Part shown: piece by piece, positions 1 to 9,842 of the stretch
How the letters are laid out: each line of letters opens with the position of its first letter
Position numbering within the stretch: position 1 is the first letter of the stretch
Source: Sphingomonas sp.
GTDB taxonomy: Bacteria > Pseudomonadota > Alphaproteobacteria > Sphingomonadales > Sphingomonadaceae
Length of the DNA: 64,000 bases
Direction of reading: 5' to 3'
Assembly: GCF_017304635.1 (NCBI RefSeq)
Contig: NZ_JAFKMA010000001.1
Location: 1 to 64,000, forward strand
Made by a program: the position numbers and the translations under genes
Notes under the pieces: model-generated
Database searches by the model: none
Told to the model about the DNA's origin: nothing
The model's input: the letters and a program-made list of their open reading frames with translations, nothing else

Positions 1-383
<383 letters not shown>

Positions 384-512
384 TGAGTCCCACCATCAAT
401 GACAGCTTTGGGCTGTCTGGTTGGATGATTGAGTTCGACGCCAGATTGAATTGATTACGATTGCATAAGGTGCATCGATTTTAGACCCTTCACCCGCATC
501 CGCAGGCTTCAT

Positions 513-630
513 TGCCTGGTGGCCATAGCGTCGGTGTCCCACCCGATCCCATCCCGAACTCGGCCGTGAAACCCGACTGCGCCGATGGTACTATCGCTCA
601 AGCGATGGAAGAGTAGGTCGTCGCCAGGCA
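513..630 (+). rRNA. rrf: 5S ribosomal RNA
   Basis: The segment opens with TGCCTGGTGGCCATAGCG and closes with CGCCAGGCA, which pair as the 5S terminal helix. The internal CCCGATCCCATCCCGAACTC box is the conserved loop region of bacterial 5S rRNA. It lies about 130 bp after the 23S end and before tRNA-fMet, the usual alphaproteobacterial order. The ends are placed from the terminal helix and may vary by one or two bases. Confidence 0.96.
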
Positions 631-741
631 TTGCAGCTTGCGGACGCGCGTGGAGAGAACCCATTCACTTGTCTGCCCGCGAAGGCACGCCTCGCCTCCG
701 CCCATCGCGGAGGCGTTCGTGTCTCCGGGGCATCACGTTGG

Positions 742-818
<77 letters not shown>

Positions 819-895
819 ACCCATTTTCTCAAAAATCCGATCGGTACTCGGCGTCGTAGTCGGGAGCCCATTTGAAACGTGTGTCGACCGCTCGG

Positions 896-2095
896 CTAGC
901 GCGTTACGTGCATTGCCTGAGCGGTGTGTCGGCGCAAGATCAGCGCAAACCGACGTGTCGAGCAGAGCGTGCCGCAAGCAGGAATCCGAACGGCGGTGAG
1001 AGTGAAGGCGCGACCGGTGGTGCGCAGCATCACTGGCGACTGCGTGCGATAGGATATGCGGACGAACGTTCGCCGAGTTCGCGGGTCGCGCAACCGCTCG
1101 AACAGCAGGCCGCCGCCTGGCGGGATGTCGTTGACGGCATAACCGGGCGCGATCAGGTCGATTCCCAGCACCGCCGCCAGCGCGGTGACGTTGGTGTCAT
1201 GCCCGACCAGCACGTCCAGCCGCGGACCGTGCGCGAGCGACGAGAGGACGCGCTTGCCGAGCCCGGCCGCCTGGTAGGCGGCCATGTAAGGCGGCCGCGT
1301 GAAGACCGCGAACAACGCGGCGTGCAGCGTTCCGAGCCGCCGCAACATCGCTGCGCCGGCTCGGCCCCAACCGACGGATGCGGTCGGCATTCCTTCGAGA
1401 TATTGGAGCAGCAGTATCTGGGCGATGCCCGAGCTTGACCGGATCGGGCCCTTCAGGACGATACCGTGACCGTCCGGGTCGGCGCTGATGTCGGCCGGGC
1501 CGGTCGCGAGACAGTCGCCGCCGCACGCGAGCACGCGGTCGAGCAGCGCCAGCGCCCGGCGGTGCCGTCGGACCAGCGTCGGCATCCCGCCGGTCGTGTG
1601 ATTGATGTCCGCGATCGCGGCACCGGCGTCGAACGATGACGGCCGGCCGGCGAGCGGTTCGAACAAAGGGTCGGTCACGCCGGGGTCGCGGTGGTCGACG
1701 GCCAATCCGCAGCCTGGGGCGAAACCGCGTGCATATGCCTCGCCGCTGGCGATCGTGCGGTCGACGCTGTTGGTCGTGATCCGCACCGTCCCGGCCACTG
1801 GACAGCCGGTGGCGGGGAGCAGTCCGCGCATCGCCAGGAAGCGACGATCCGCCGCGGCGACGATCTCCAGCATTTTCGCGCCGTGGGGCGTGATCTGCCC
1901 ATCCGGCACGCTCCAGCGAGGCCAGGGGGCCGCCGTGCGAGTCGCTTCCGGAACTTCGCCGAGCAGCGGCGCCCGGATGCCGTGCCGGATCACCAGCACG
2001 GCGCGCTCGACGATCAGCCGCGAGCGGGCGAATGCCGGTTCCGTCGGCGACACGGCTAAGACCAGCAACAAGGCCGCATGAAGACTACGGCGCAT
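896..2095 (-). CDS. Secreted histidine acid phosphatase (phytase/AppA type)
   Basis: A 399-residue protein of the histidine acid phosphatase branch 2 family, which hydrolyses phosphomonoesters such as inositol hexakisphosphate or glucose-1-phosphate in the periplasm. An N-terminal signal peptide is visible (about residues 1-23, ending AFA). The catalytic RHGIRAP motif (RHGxRxP; nucleophile His38) lies at residues 37-43 and the proton-donor GHDTN motif (His299, Asp300) near residue 299, so both active-site halves are intact. It is the third gene of a tight operon: its ATG lies 1 nt after the stop of the PI-PLC-like gene, which itself overlaps the stop of a TonB receptor. The context suggests scavenging of phosphorylated inositols or similar organophosphates; the exact substrate is inferred. 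Confidence 0.9.
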   Translation of the reverse strand: MRRSLHAALLLVLAVSPTEPAFARSRLIVERAVLVIRHGIRAPLLGEVPEATRTAAPWPRWSVPDGQITPHGAKMLEIVAAADRRFLAMRGLLPATGCPVAGTVRITTNSVDRTIASGEAYARGFAPGCGLAVDHRDPGVTDPLFEPLAGRPSSFDAGAAIADINHTTGGMPTLVRRHRRALALLDRVLACGGDCLATGPADISADPDGHGIVLKGPIRSSSGIAQILLLQYLEGMPTASVGWGRAGAAMLRRLGTLHAALFAVFTRPPYMAAYQAAGLGKRVLSSLAHGPRLDVLVGHDTNVTALAAVLGIDLIAPGYAVNDIPPGGGLLFERLRDPRTRRTFVRISYRTQSPVMLRTTGRAFTLTAVRIPACGTLCSTRRFALILRRHTAQAMHVTR

Positions 2096-2096
2096 G

Positions 2097-3203
2097 TCAG
2101 GGCGTCACGGTGCAGCGATAGGTCACGCGCAACGGGTTGCACCGCGCCATGCGCGCGTCGGGCAGGGTCACGGTAAAACCGAGCCCGATCGGATCGGGGG
2201 CGCCGGGATAATAATCGGTGCTGACGGCCTGGGCGCCGCTTTCCGCCGCTGCCTGTGCCTTGCGCTGGTCGTGCGCGCGCGCTTCGACCGTGTTCGCGTC
2301 GGTGCGGGTGCGCACGATCACGCCAGCCTTCACCCAGTCGCGGATGCGCGCGCCATCGGCCAGCGGATCCTGAACGATCTGGATCGCGCTTTCGGGTTGG
2401 TCGTCGGGATACCAGCCGAACATCGCACGCCCCGCGAGCGACGGGTGGCCCGTGCGATAAGCGTCCGAGACGGCCGGGCGCACGTCGAACAGGATGTAGA
2501 TTCGTCCCCGCGCCGCCGCGAGCGACGGCCAGCCCCGCGTGCGCACCGCCTCGCGCAAGGTGGCGGATCGTCCCCGCACCTCGTCGGGCGTGATGAGGCG
2601 GCGGCCGGGAATGGCCCGGCGAATTTCCACATCCAGCGCGTCGAGCAGCCGCGCATCGTCGAGCGGCAACGGCTGCGTGATCGGCAGGTCGCTCCTGGTG
2701 TCGGCTGCGTTGATGGTCAGCATGATCGGCAGATGGCCCGGATGCGCCCGCGACCAGGCGTCGATTTCGCCCAGACAGCGCTGGAGCGTCACGCAATCCG
2801 ACAGATAGTCGATGTCGGGAATGTGGAAGACCTTGAAACCCGGCTTCGCCATCGCCGCGCGATCGAAGCCGGTCGCTTCGCCCGTCGCGTGCGCCAGCCG
2901 CTCGCCGGCCGGATCAGCGTAGCGTCCGCCCTCCGGATCCGCGAAGATATCGATTTCCAGCTGACGCACGCCGCGATCGAGCTGTCGCGACAACGGCAAA
3001 TGATAATAATCGAGTGCCGCCGCCAGCTTCGGATCGCGCCGGTACAACTCCGCCATCACCGCCGCCGGAATCCGCGCCTTGAAGCTGTTGTGCGATCCCA
3101 AGACCTGGATGTCGTTCATATGCAGTGGCGGACGCGACGGAGGAGCGGCGACGGCCGCTCCTCCCAGCATAGCCATCGCCACAAGGATCGATGGTCCGCG
3201 CAT
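2097..3203 (-). CDS. Secreted Ca2+-dependent PI-PLC-like phosphodiesterase
   Basis: A 368-residue exported protein with a signal peptide (residues 1-20, MRG...AVAA). It belongs to the phosphatidylinositol-specific phospholipase C/GDPD superfamily, Ca2+-dependent bacterial branch. Residues expected for a PLC TIM barrel are visible: His38 in GSHNSF, the metal-type pair Glu83/Asp85 in LEIDIF, and His127 in FHIPD. Such enzymes cleave glycerophospho- or phosphoinositide diesters. The start ATG at 3203 overlaps the stop of the upstream TonB receptor as TGATG, which fixes the start and argues for translational coupling. Together with the phosphatase downstream it would form a two-step phosphodiester-then-monoester pathway. 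The substrate cannot be told from sequence alone. Confidence 0.85.
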   Translation of the reverse strand: MRGPSILVAMAMLGGAAVAAPPSRPPLHMNDIQVLGSHNSFKARIPAAVMAELYRRDPKLAAALDYYHLPLSRQLDRGVRQLEIDIFADPEGGRYADPAGERLAHATGEATGFDRAAMAKPGFKVFHIPDIDYLSDCVTLQRCLGEIDAWSRAHPGHLPIMLTINAADTRSDLPITQPLPLDDARLLDALDVEIRRAIPGRRLITPDEVRGRSATLREAVRTRGWPSLAAARGRIYILFDVRPAVSDAYRTGHPSLAGRAMFGWYPDDQPESAIQIVQDPLADGARIRDWVKAGVIVRTRTDANTVEARAHDQRKAQAAAESGAQAVSTDYYPGAPDPIGLGFTVTLPDARMARCNPLRVTYRCTVTP

Positions 3204-5881
3204 CAGAATTGCGCCCGCACGCCGAACAGCACGGTGCGGCCCCAATAGTTGATCTCGCCGAAGCGCAACGCGTCGTCGTTGTAGGTGTAGAGATGGGCAC
3301 CCGACAGGTTGATCGCCTCCACGCTCAGCGTGACGTTCGGGATCACCCGTACCGCGATGCTGCCATCGAGTGTCCCGAACGGCGCGGTATAGGTCGGCGC
3401 CTGCGTGGTACTGCCGGTGCTCGACAGGTAACGGTCGCGCCAGACGTAGGACAGCCGAGCGGACAGCGGCCCCTTGTCGTAGAAGCCGACGATATTGAAG
3501 CTGTTCTTGGACAGGCCGATCAACTGATCCCTGATCGGGCGCGAGCCCGCCGTGTAGCTCGCCTTCACCGACGTGTGGGTATAGGACGTCTGCACGCCCA
3601 GCCCGTCGAACGGCGCCGGCAGGAAGGTGAAAACCTGGTTGTAGGCCGTCTCCAGCCCATAGACCTTCGCATTGCCGCCATTGACCTGCGTCGACAGCAG
3701 GACGGTGCCGCGTCCCGGAATGTCGATGTTCACGTTCTGCTGCGTGATGTAATTGTCCATCGCCTTGTAGAACAATGCCCCGGTCAGCGATCCCGAACGG
3801 TTGAAATACCATTCGAGCGACCCGTCGAACTGCGTCGCCAGGAACGGCACCAGCTGCGGATTGCCGCCGCTGGCGGTCGGCGCGTCGGTGGACACGGTGA
3901 TGCGCGGGGCGCTGTCGGTGACGTTGGGACGCGTCAGCACGCGGCTTGCCGCCAGCCGGGCGATCAGGTCGTGGGTCAGTTCGGCGCGCAGGTTGAAGCT
4001 GGGCAGGACGTTGTTGAACGTCTTCGGAAAGCTCGCCGGGGTCGGCGCGGAGCCGATCGTCAGCGTCCCGCTCGCGACCTGATCGGTATGGACGTAGCGC
4101 GCGCCGATATTGCCCGTCACAGCGATCCCGCCGAGGTCGAAGCCGTAATCGGCACGGACATACCCGCTCGCCACCTTCTCGGTCACCACGAACGACGAAC
4201 GCAGGTCGCCGGCCGTCAGCGGTGATGCCTGCACGTCCGGCGTGAAGAACGCGTTCAGGTAGACGCCCGTCACCGGCACGAGGAACCGGCGCAGCGTGTT
4301 GCCGTCGACGCCCTTGAGGAAATCGTCATACGGCATCTGTTCGTACGCGCCGCTGCCCAGCGAGGTCAGCGGCGTGGTGGTGCCCGTGGCGACGATGAAG
4401 TCGCGGCGGAAGTAATCGCGCTTGCGCCAATGATACTCGATGCCGGCCGCGAATTTGGTGAAGAATCCACCGACGTCATACGTCGCGTCGCCGCGCGTGA
4501 AGAAGTCCCAGTCCTTGCTGTTCTTCGGCGCGATGTTGAACTGGTAGAGGCTGTAATTCGCCGGGTTGGTCGGATCGACCGTGGTGGTGAAGGTCGGGAT
4601 GACCTTGTAGCCCGCCGACGCGTCATAGGTCAGCGGCGCGAAGAACATCGCGCGGCTGCGCACCGTGCCCACCCGGTAATCGGGGTGGAAGCTGTGCGCG
4701 AACGACCAGTTCGCGTCCCCTGACAGGTGCCAGCGATCGGCATCGTAGGTCTGATGCAGCCCGACCGTCAGCAAATCGTGGCGGTTGAGGCTGTATTCGC
4801 GGGACGCCATGAACCGGACGTCGTTGATCGTCGCAGCGACCACGGTCTTGCCGTCGGTCTTGACCGTGGACGGCACGATCACCGGGCGATGGCCGGACAC
4901 GCTGGTGTCGTCCGGATAGATGTCGAGGCCGAATTCGTCATAGGCGACGTCGAGCCGCGTCGCGAGGATGTCGAGCGTCGTTTCCAGCCCCGCCGCCGGG
5001 CGCCACTGCGCGGAGATCATGCCCGACAAGCGCTGACGCTGTTCGGTCTCGATCGTCGGGCGCGTGCGGGTCGGCGTGTAGAATCCCGCGGCCAGCCCGC
5101 CTGCCGCCGCCGCCGTGAACTTGTCGAGGTTCCAGCCGAAGTTCATGAAACGATCGTTGCGGACCGCCTTGCCCCAATATTGCGCGCCGGCGAGGAGACC
5201 GAAGGTGCCGTCCGCATTGGTCGCGCTGGCGATGACGGTCGCGTTCGGCTTCACCTGATGCGTCTGGCTGGTGTAGGTGCCGCGCAGGTTGAGCGTGGTC
5301 TTGTTACCGACGTCGAGCGGGCGGAACGTCTTGACGTCGATATTGCCGCCGAGCGCGCCTTCGGTCATGTCGGCGGTCGGCGTCTTCACGACGTCGATGC
5401 TGGCGGTGAACTCCGCGGGCAGCATCTCGAACCGGAACTGGCGACCGTTGGCGCCGCCATTTTCGATCAGGTCGTTGAGCGCGACCGTCCGGCCGTTGAG
5501 CAGGGTGCTCTGGAACTGCGGGCCGAGGCCGCGCACGCTGACGTACAGGCCCTCGCCGCGCGGCCGTGTGATCGCGACGCCGGTGACGAGTTGCAGCGCT
5601 TCCGCCACGTTCTGCGTCGGGAACTTGCCGATATCGGTCGAGCTGATCGAATCGAGCCCGTAATCCGCGCGGCGCTTGGCCTCCGTCGCGGCACGCAGGC
5701 TGCGCGCGTAGGTGCCGTTGACCACGACTTCCTGCCCGGCATCGGCGTCGGCACTCGTGTCGGCCGCGGCTTGCGGAGCCTGAGCGTCCTTGCCCGCCGT
5801 CTGCGCGTGTGCGGCGGACGAGATGCCAGTCATCAGGACGCACGCCACCGAGCCCAGAAACAGGCTTCGATACATTTTCAT
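3203..5881 (-). CDS. TonB-dependent receptor of the phosphatase operon
   Basis: An 892-residue outer-membrane receptor. A signal peptide (ending AHAQ near residue 26) is followed by a TonB-box-like EVVVNG, a plug domain (STDIGKFPTQNVAEALQ, then PRGEGLYVSVRG) and a long beta-barrel ending in the aromatic C-terminus AQF. The start at 5881 is chosen because a GGGGGA Shine-Dalgarno lies about 9 nt upstream and the signal peptide begins there; an upstream extension in frame lacks such features. It is the first gene of the receptor/PI-PLC/phosphatase operon, so its ligand is probably a phosphorylated compound. That ligand assignment rests only on neighbourhood. Confidence 0.92.
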   Translation of the reverse strand: MKMYRSLFLGSVACVLMTGISSAAHAQTAGKDAQAPQAAADTSADADAGQEVVVNGTYARSLRAATEAKRRADYGLDSISSTDIGKFPTQNVAEALQLVTGVAITRPRGEGLYVSVRGLGPQFQSTLLNGRTVALNDLIENGGANGRQFRFEMLPAEFTASIDVVKTPTADMTEGALGGNIDVKTFRPLDVGNKTTLNLRGTYTSQTHQVKPNATVIASATNADGTFGLLAGAQYWGKAVRNDRFMNFGWNLDKFTAAAAGGLAAGFYTPTRTRPTIETEQRQRLSGMISAQWRPAAGLETTLDILATRLDVAYDEFGLDIYPDDTSVSGHRPVIVPSTVKTDGKTVVAATINDVRFMASREYSLNRHDLLTVGLHQTYDADRWHLSGDANWSFAHSFHPDYRVGTVRSRAMFFAPLTYDASAGYKVIPTFTTTVDPTNPANYSLYQFNIAPKNSKDWDFFTRGDATYDVGGFFTKFAAGIEYHWRKRDYFRRDFIVATGTTTPLTSLGSGAYEQMPYDDFLKGVDGNTLRRFLVPVTGVYLNAFFTPDVQASPLTAGDLRSSFVVTEKVASGYVRADYGFDLGGIAVTGNIGARYVHTDQVASGTLTIGSAPTPASFPKTFNNVLPSFNLRAELTHDLIARLAASRVLTRPNVTDSAPRITVSTDAPTASGGNPQLVPFLATQFDGSLEWYFNRSGSLTGALFYKAMDNYITQQNVNIDIPGRGTVLLSTQVNGGNAKVYGLETAYNQVFTFLPAPFDGLGVQTSYTHTSVKASYTAGSRPIRDQLIGLSKNSFNIVGFYDKGPLSARLSYVWRDRYLSSTGSTTQAPTYTAPFGTLDGSIAVRVIPNVTLSVEAINLSGAHLYTYNDDALRFGEINYWGRTVLFGVRAQF

Positions 5882-6132
5882 TTGTAGAATCCCCCAAAGA
5901 TGCGACCCTTGGCCGCTGCCGGGGCACCTAGGAGTGGCTGGTTTCAGTGCGGCGAAATCGCGATGACAGAATGGCGACGATCGCGCGCGAGGCGGCATCG
6001 TTGATCGGTGCATCGATGTCGCGCGGTTCGCTCACCGCGTGAAGAAGCCGGAAGGCTGTGAGCCTAAGCCGACCTCCATCCGATGCTGCACGCGGTGTTA
6101 CACGCCCGATCGGCGCAGGTTGGTCTGGACGA

Positions 6133-7332
6133 TCAACTCGCCCGCGCCGGATGTTCCGCCACGCTCCGGCAATGTTCGAGGTAGCCGACTTCGTGGCGGC
6201 CGGCGAGTTCGAACACGCTGCGCCATAGCCAGGACGGCGCGTCGTCCGCGTGGCGGTGGGACAGGAGGGTCTTGCGCCAGTGTGCCCGGTCGGCGGCGTC
6301 GAGCTGGCGGCCATGCGCCTTGCCGACGACATAGGCAAGGTAGTGCGCGGCGCGCACCGCTTGTTCGGTGTTGAACTGGTCGACTTCGATCTTGAGGTCC
6401 TGTGGCATCAATTCGCGCACGAACACCGATGCGTCGAGGAAGCGCGCTGCCGCGATGCGCTCGCCGAGATTGGGGGAAAGCGCGCGCGCCGCCGCAACCA
6501 CGCGCTCGGCCGGGATGCCCGGCATGCGCGCGCCCTTGGCCGCCGGTGCGACCGGCTTCACCGCTTCCTTGATGTCGACGAGCGCATATTCGCGATCGCG
6601 TTCGTCGCCGAGGTCGAGAATGGCGGCGAGCCGTCGCAGGCCGAGCGAACTGCATCCCTTCACCCAATAAGCGGCATCGACCAGCTTGACGCAGTCGTCC
6701 GCCTGCCGCTGCTTGAGCGCCAGCACCATGCGCGTCACGCCCGCGTCGTCGAACACCGCGTCGACGCCCCGCCGTTCCGCGGCGGTCAGGTCCCAGAACC
6801 TTTTGCCCAGCGGGATTTCGGGCTTCACATCCTCGAGCCGTTCCTTCGCTAAGTGGCGCCAGCGTCGTCCCAGCGCGCGCCGTTTCACCGTTCGCACCGC
6901 GTCGGGTTCCGGCCCGTGGTCGTCGCCGTCGGGTGCGTCCAGCGCGCCGACATAACCGGCCACCATCTGCTCCAGCATGTGCGTCGTGGTCACGCCCGGC
7001 AGGTCCGAACTGCGCGCGGCCGTCGCCAGCGACAGGCCGAGGCGGATCACGTCATGCAGCGGATTGCCGATCACCGCCTGGTCGAGGTCGCGGATCTGGA
7101 TGGCGACATGGCCGCGCGCGTCGGCGATCGGGCCCAGATTGCCGACATGGCAATCGCCGCAGATCCAGATGGCGGGTCCGTCCGGCAGGTTCGCCGCAGC
7201 GCGGGACTCGGCCAGCCACTCGTAGAACTTCGCCGTGTTCCCGCGGACATAGGCGTGCGTCGACCGCGCCATCTTCATCGTCCGGCGAGCATCGAGAATG
7301 GCGGTCCGCTCGTCGGCGTCGGGTAGCTTCAT
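6133..7332 (-). CDS. DUF2252 family protein
   Basis: A 399-residue cytoplasmic protein of the DUF2252 family. The family is distantly related to protein-kinase/aminoglycoside-phosphotransferase folds and has no firm function. Recognisable family landmarks are YVRGNTAKFYEWL near the N-terminus, the ICGDCHVGNLG motif (kinase-like catalytic loop HxGN, about residue 60) and RDLDQAVIGNPLHDVIRL just after it. It is the second gene after the NRAMP-related transporter with only 9 nt between them, so the two are probably co-transcribed. No signal peptide or membrane segment is seen. Confidence 0.85.
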   Translation of the reverse strand: MKLPDADERTAILDARRTMKMARSTHAYVRGNTAKFYEWLAESRAAANLPDGPAIWICGDCHVGNLGPIADARGHVAIQIRDLDQAVIGNPLHDVIRLGLSLATAARSSDLPGVTTTHMLEQMVAGYVGALDAPDGDDHGPEPDAVRTVKRRALGRRWRHLAKERLEDVKPEIPLGKRFWDLTAAERRGVDAVFDDAGVTRMVLALKQRQADDCVKLVDAAYWVKGCSSLGLRRLAAILDLGDERDREYALVDIKEAVKPVAPAAKGARMPGIPAERVVAAARALSPNLGERIAAARFLDASVFVRELMPQDLKIEVDQFNTEQAVRAAHYLAYVVGKAHGRQLDAADRAHWRKTLLSHRHADDAPSWLWRSVFELAGRHEVGYLEHCRSVAEHPARAS

Positions 7333-7341
7333 GTGATCTCC

Positions 7342-8601
7342 TCAGGGCAATACCACCATGGCGACGGCGGCGGCGGCCATCACGCCGGTCGCGATCCAGC
7401 CCAATGCCAGCAAACGCCGCGGCGCGGTGAAACGCCCCATCGTGTCGCGGCGCGACACCACGACCATCATCACCGCCATGATCGGCACCGCGACCACGCC
7501 GTTGACGATCGCGCTGTAGAAGAGCGCCTTGATCGGATCGAGCGAGGACCAGTCGATCACCACGCCCAGGATCGTCGCGGCGGCGATGATCGAATAGAAG
7601 CCGACCGCTTCCCACGGCTTGTGTTCGAGCCCGCATTTCCAGTCGCGCGTCTCGCCCACGGCATAGGCCGCCGACCCCGCGAGCACCGGCACCGCCAGCA
7701 GTCCGGTGCCGATGATGCCGAGGCTGAACAGCAGATAGGCGAAGCGGCCGGCGACCGGTTCCAGTGCCGTAGCGGCGTCGGCGGCGGTCTCGATCGTCCT
7801 GCCCGATTGGTGGAGCGTCGCCGCCGTCCCGATGATGATCGCGATCGCGACGAGGTTGGAGACCGCCATCCCGACCAGCGTGTCGATCCGGATCCGGCGG
7901 AACTCGCTACGCGCCTGTTCGGGGGCTTTCAGCAGGGGCTTGGCGTCGGGTTTCTGCGCGACTTCCTCGACCTCCTGCGCGCTTTGCCAGAAGAACAGAT
8001 ACGGGCTGATCGTCGTGCCGAAGATCGCGACGATGAACGAGACGCTCTTCGCGCCGTCGAGCTGCGGGACGAGCCCGCCGAGTACGTCGCGCCACTCGAC
8101 ATGAATGACCAGCAGCAGCGCGACATAGGCGAACAGCGCCAGCGTCAGCCACTTGAGGAACGCGGCATAGCGGCGATAGGCGACGAACAGTTGCAGCATC
8201 AGCGAACCGACCGCGAACGCGACCGTCATCACATGCGCGCTGATGCCGAACGTCAATTCGGCGGCGCTGCCCATCGCGGCCAGGTCGGCGCCGATGTTGA
8301 TCGTGTTGGCGACGAACAGCAGCACGACGAGCCCGGTGACGGCGGGCCGCCAGATCACCTGTGCCATGTTCTTCGACAGGCCGCATCCGGTCACGCGCCC
8401 GATATGCGCGCTCACGAGCTGGACCGCGCACATCAGCGGGTAGCTCAGGACCATCGTCCATAGCAGGCCGAACCCGAACTGGGCGCCAGCCTGCGAATAG
8501 GTCGCGATGCCGCTGGGATCGTCGTCGGCCGCCCCGGTGATAAGCCCGGGCCCAAGCTGATCGACCAGCGCGACCGAGCGGATGCGATTGCGGACCGTCA
8601 T
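7342..8601 (-). CDS. NRAMP-related divalent metal transporter
   Basis: A 419-residue integral membrane protein with about 11 hydrophobic segments, of the NRAMP/SLC11 superfamily. In canonical NRAMP proteins TM1 carries DPGN and TM6 carries MPH. Here the TM1 motif is DDDPSGIAT (residues 26-34) and the TM6 region reads TISPYLFFWQ. These changes match the NRAMP-related branch rather than MntH; members of that branch have been linked to Mg2+ transport, so Mg2+ or another hard ion is possible but unproven. The gene is followed at 9 nt by the DUF2252 gene and is divergent from pdxI. Confidence 0.85.
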   Translation of the reverse strand: MTVRNRIRSVALVDQLGPGLITGAADDDPSGIATYSQAGAQFGFGLLWTMVLSYPLMCAVQLVSAHIGRVTGCGLSKNMAQVIWRPAVTGLVVLLFVANTINIGADLAAMGSAAELTFGISAHVMTVAFAVGSLMLQLFVAYRRYAAFLKWLTLALFAYVALLLVIHVEWRDVLGGLVPQLDGAKSVSFIVAIFGTTISPYLFFWQSAQEVEEVAQKPDAKPLLKAPEQARSEFRRIRIDTLVGMAVSNLVAIAIIIGTAATLHQSGRTIETAADAATALEPVAGRFAYLLFSLGIIGTGLLAVPVLAGSAAYAVGETRDWKCGLEHKPWEAVGFYSIIAAATILGVVIDWSSLDPIKALFYSAIVNGVVAVPIMAVMMVVVSRRDTMGRFTAPRRLLALGWIATGVMAAAAVAMVVLP

Positions 8602-8885
8602 CGAGCGGCTGATGTCGCGGATATCGAGAGCGGGGCTACAGGCGATCCTGAAAGCGAAACGGCATCGAACATACGCAAACTCCAGTCGATACGGATGCGA
8701 AACCGTTCAGCCGGTCGGTGGTTCCCTGCGCTAACCTTCTGATATTCCGTTGAACCCGGAAAGTGCGAGGCGGATTCCAGTGCTGGTTCAGCCGCCCAGG
8801 CGTTCGTCATGGCGCGCTCACGCCGATCTCGCGCCCATGCAACGGTTCGCGCCACCTGTATGTTGAGCGACAAAGGAGACGGTCC
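8602..8885. other. Divergent intergenic region, NRAMP-related gene / pdxI
   Basis: These 284 bp separate the divergent transporter and aldo-keto reductase genes and must hold both promoters. The only clear element is the AAAGGAG Shine-Dalgarno of pdxI at 8873-8879. No palindrome, riboswitch or extra coding sequence was recognised. Confidence 0.5.
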
Positions 8886-9755
8886 ATGATCGAACGGGCA
8901 GGTATCTATTCGCTTGGCGGCCGCATGGTAAAGCGGCTCGGCTATGGCGCGATGCAGCTTGCGGGACCCGGGGTGTTCGGGCCGCCGCGCGATCCCGATC
9001 AGGCGTTGGCGGTATTGCGCGCCGCGGTGGCGGCCGGCGTGAACCATGTCGACACCAGCGATTTCTATGGCCCGCACGTCACCAACCGGCTGATCCGCGA
9101 GGCGCTGTCCCCCTACCCCGACGATCTGGTGATCGTGACGAAGATCGGCGCGCGGCGCGGCGAAGATGCCTCATGGTTGCCGGCGTTCGAGCCCGACCAA
9201 CTGGTTCGTGCGGTCGAAGACAATCTGACCAATCTCGGCCTGGAGTCGCTCGACGTCGTCAACCTGCGGCTGATGTTCGACACGCACGGCCCGGCGGAGG
9301 GGCCGATCGCGGCGCCGCTGAAGGTTCTCGCCAACCAGCAGCGGCAGGGGCTGGTGCGGCAGATCGGCATCAGCAACGCCACGCCGACGCAGTATCGCGA
9401 GGCCCGCGACATGGTCGACATCGCGTGCGTGCAGAACCAGTACAATCTGGCGCATCGCGACGACGATGCCTTCATCGACGCGTTGGCGGAGGATGGCGTC
9501 GCCTACGTCCCCTTCTTCCCGCTCGGCGGCTTCAGCCCATTGCAGTCGGCGGCGTTGTCGGCGGTGGCCGAACGGTTGAGCGCCACGCCGATGCAAATTG
9601 CCCTGGCCTGGCTGCTCCAGCGCTCGCCCAACATTCTGCTGATTCCGGGGACGTCGTCGCTGGCGCATCTGGAGGAAAATCTCGCAGCGGCCTCGCTGAC
9701 GCTGCCGGACGATGCCATCCGCGAGCTCGATGCGATCGGAGCGAAAGCTCCTTAG
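8886..9755 (+). CDS. pdxI: Pyridoxal reductase, aldo/keto reductase (PdxI/YdbC type)
   Basis: A 289-residue aldo/keto reductase strongly resembling E. coli YdbC (PdxI), which reduces pyridoxal to pyridoxine with NADPH. It keeps long signature blocks of that subfamily, including LGYGAMQLAGPGVFGPPRD, DTSDFYGPHVTN and VTKIGARRGEDASWLPAF. The catalytic Asp and Tyr (DTSDFY) and Lys (VTKIG) are present. The usual His position falls in DVVNLRL, as in other members of this subfamily. The start ATG at 8886 sits 6 nt after an AAAGGAG Shine-Dalgarno; a longer in-frame reading has no such site. A TetR gene follows on the same strand. The symbol rests on remembered similarity to YdbC. Confidence 0.88.
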   Translation: MIERAGIYSLGGRMVKRLGYGAMQLAGPGVFGPPRDPDQALAVLRAAVAAGVNHVDTSDFYGPHVTNRLIREALSPYPDDLVIVTKIGARRGEDASWLPAFEPDQLVRAVEDNLTNLGLESLDVVNLRLMFDTHGPAEGPIAAPLKVLANQQRQGLVRQIGISNATPTQYREARDMVDIACVQNQYNLAHRDDDAFIDALAEDGVAYVPFFPLGGFSPLQSAALSAVAERLSATPMQIALAWLLQRSPNILLIPGTSSLAHLEENLAAASLTLPDDAIRELDAIGAKAP

Positions 9756-9828
9756 GATACGACACGACTACGGCCGGCGGACAGCTTCCCAACTCGACGC
9801 GTCTGGACTTGGCTTATCGTCGCATTAT

Positions 9829-9842
9829 ATACCGGCCGTTAT
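9829..9842. promoter_or_regulatory. Candidate TetR operator, site 1
   Basis: The 14-bp imperfect palindrome ATACCGGCCGTTAT has one mismatched pair and overlaps the ATG of the TetR gene. A related palindrome lies just after the gene (10476-10489). The position suggests autorepression by the regulator; this is inference from symmetry and placement. Confidence 0.5.

Noticed and set aside
3204..3812. N-terminal extension of the PI-PLC-like protein
   Set aside because: It overlaps the receptor's C-terminus in another frame; the signal peptide and TGATG junction place the start at 3203.
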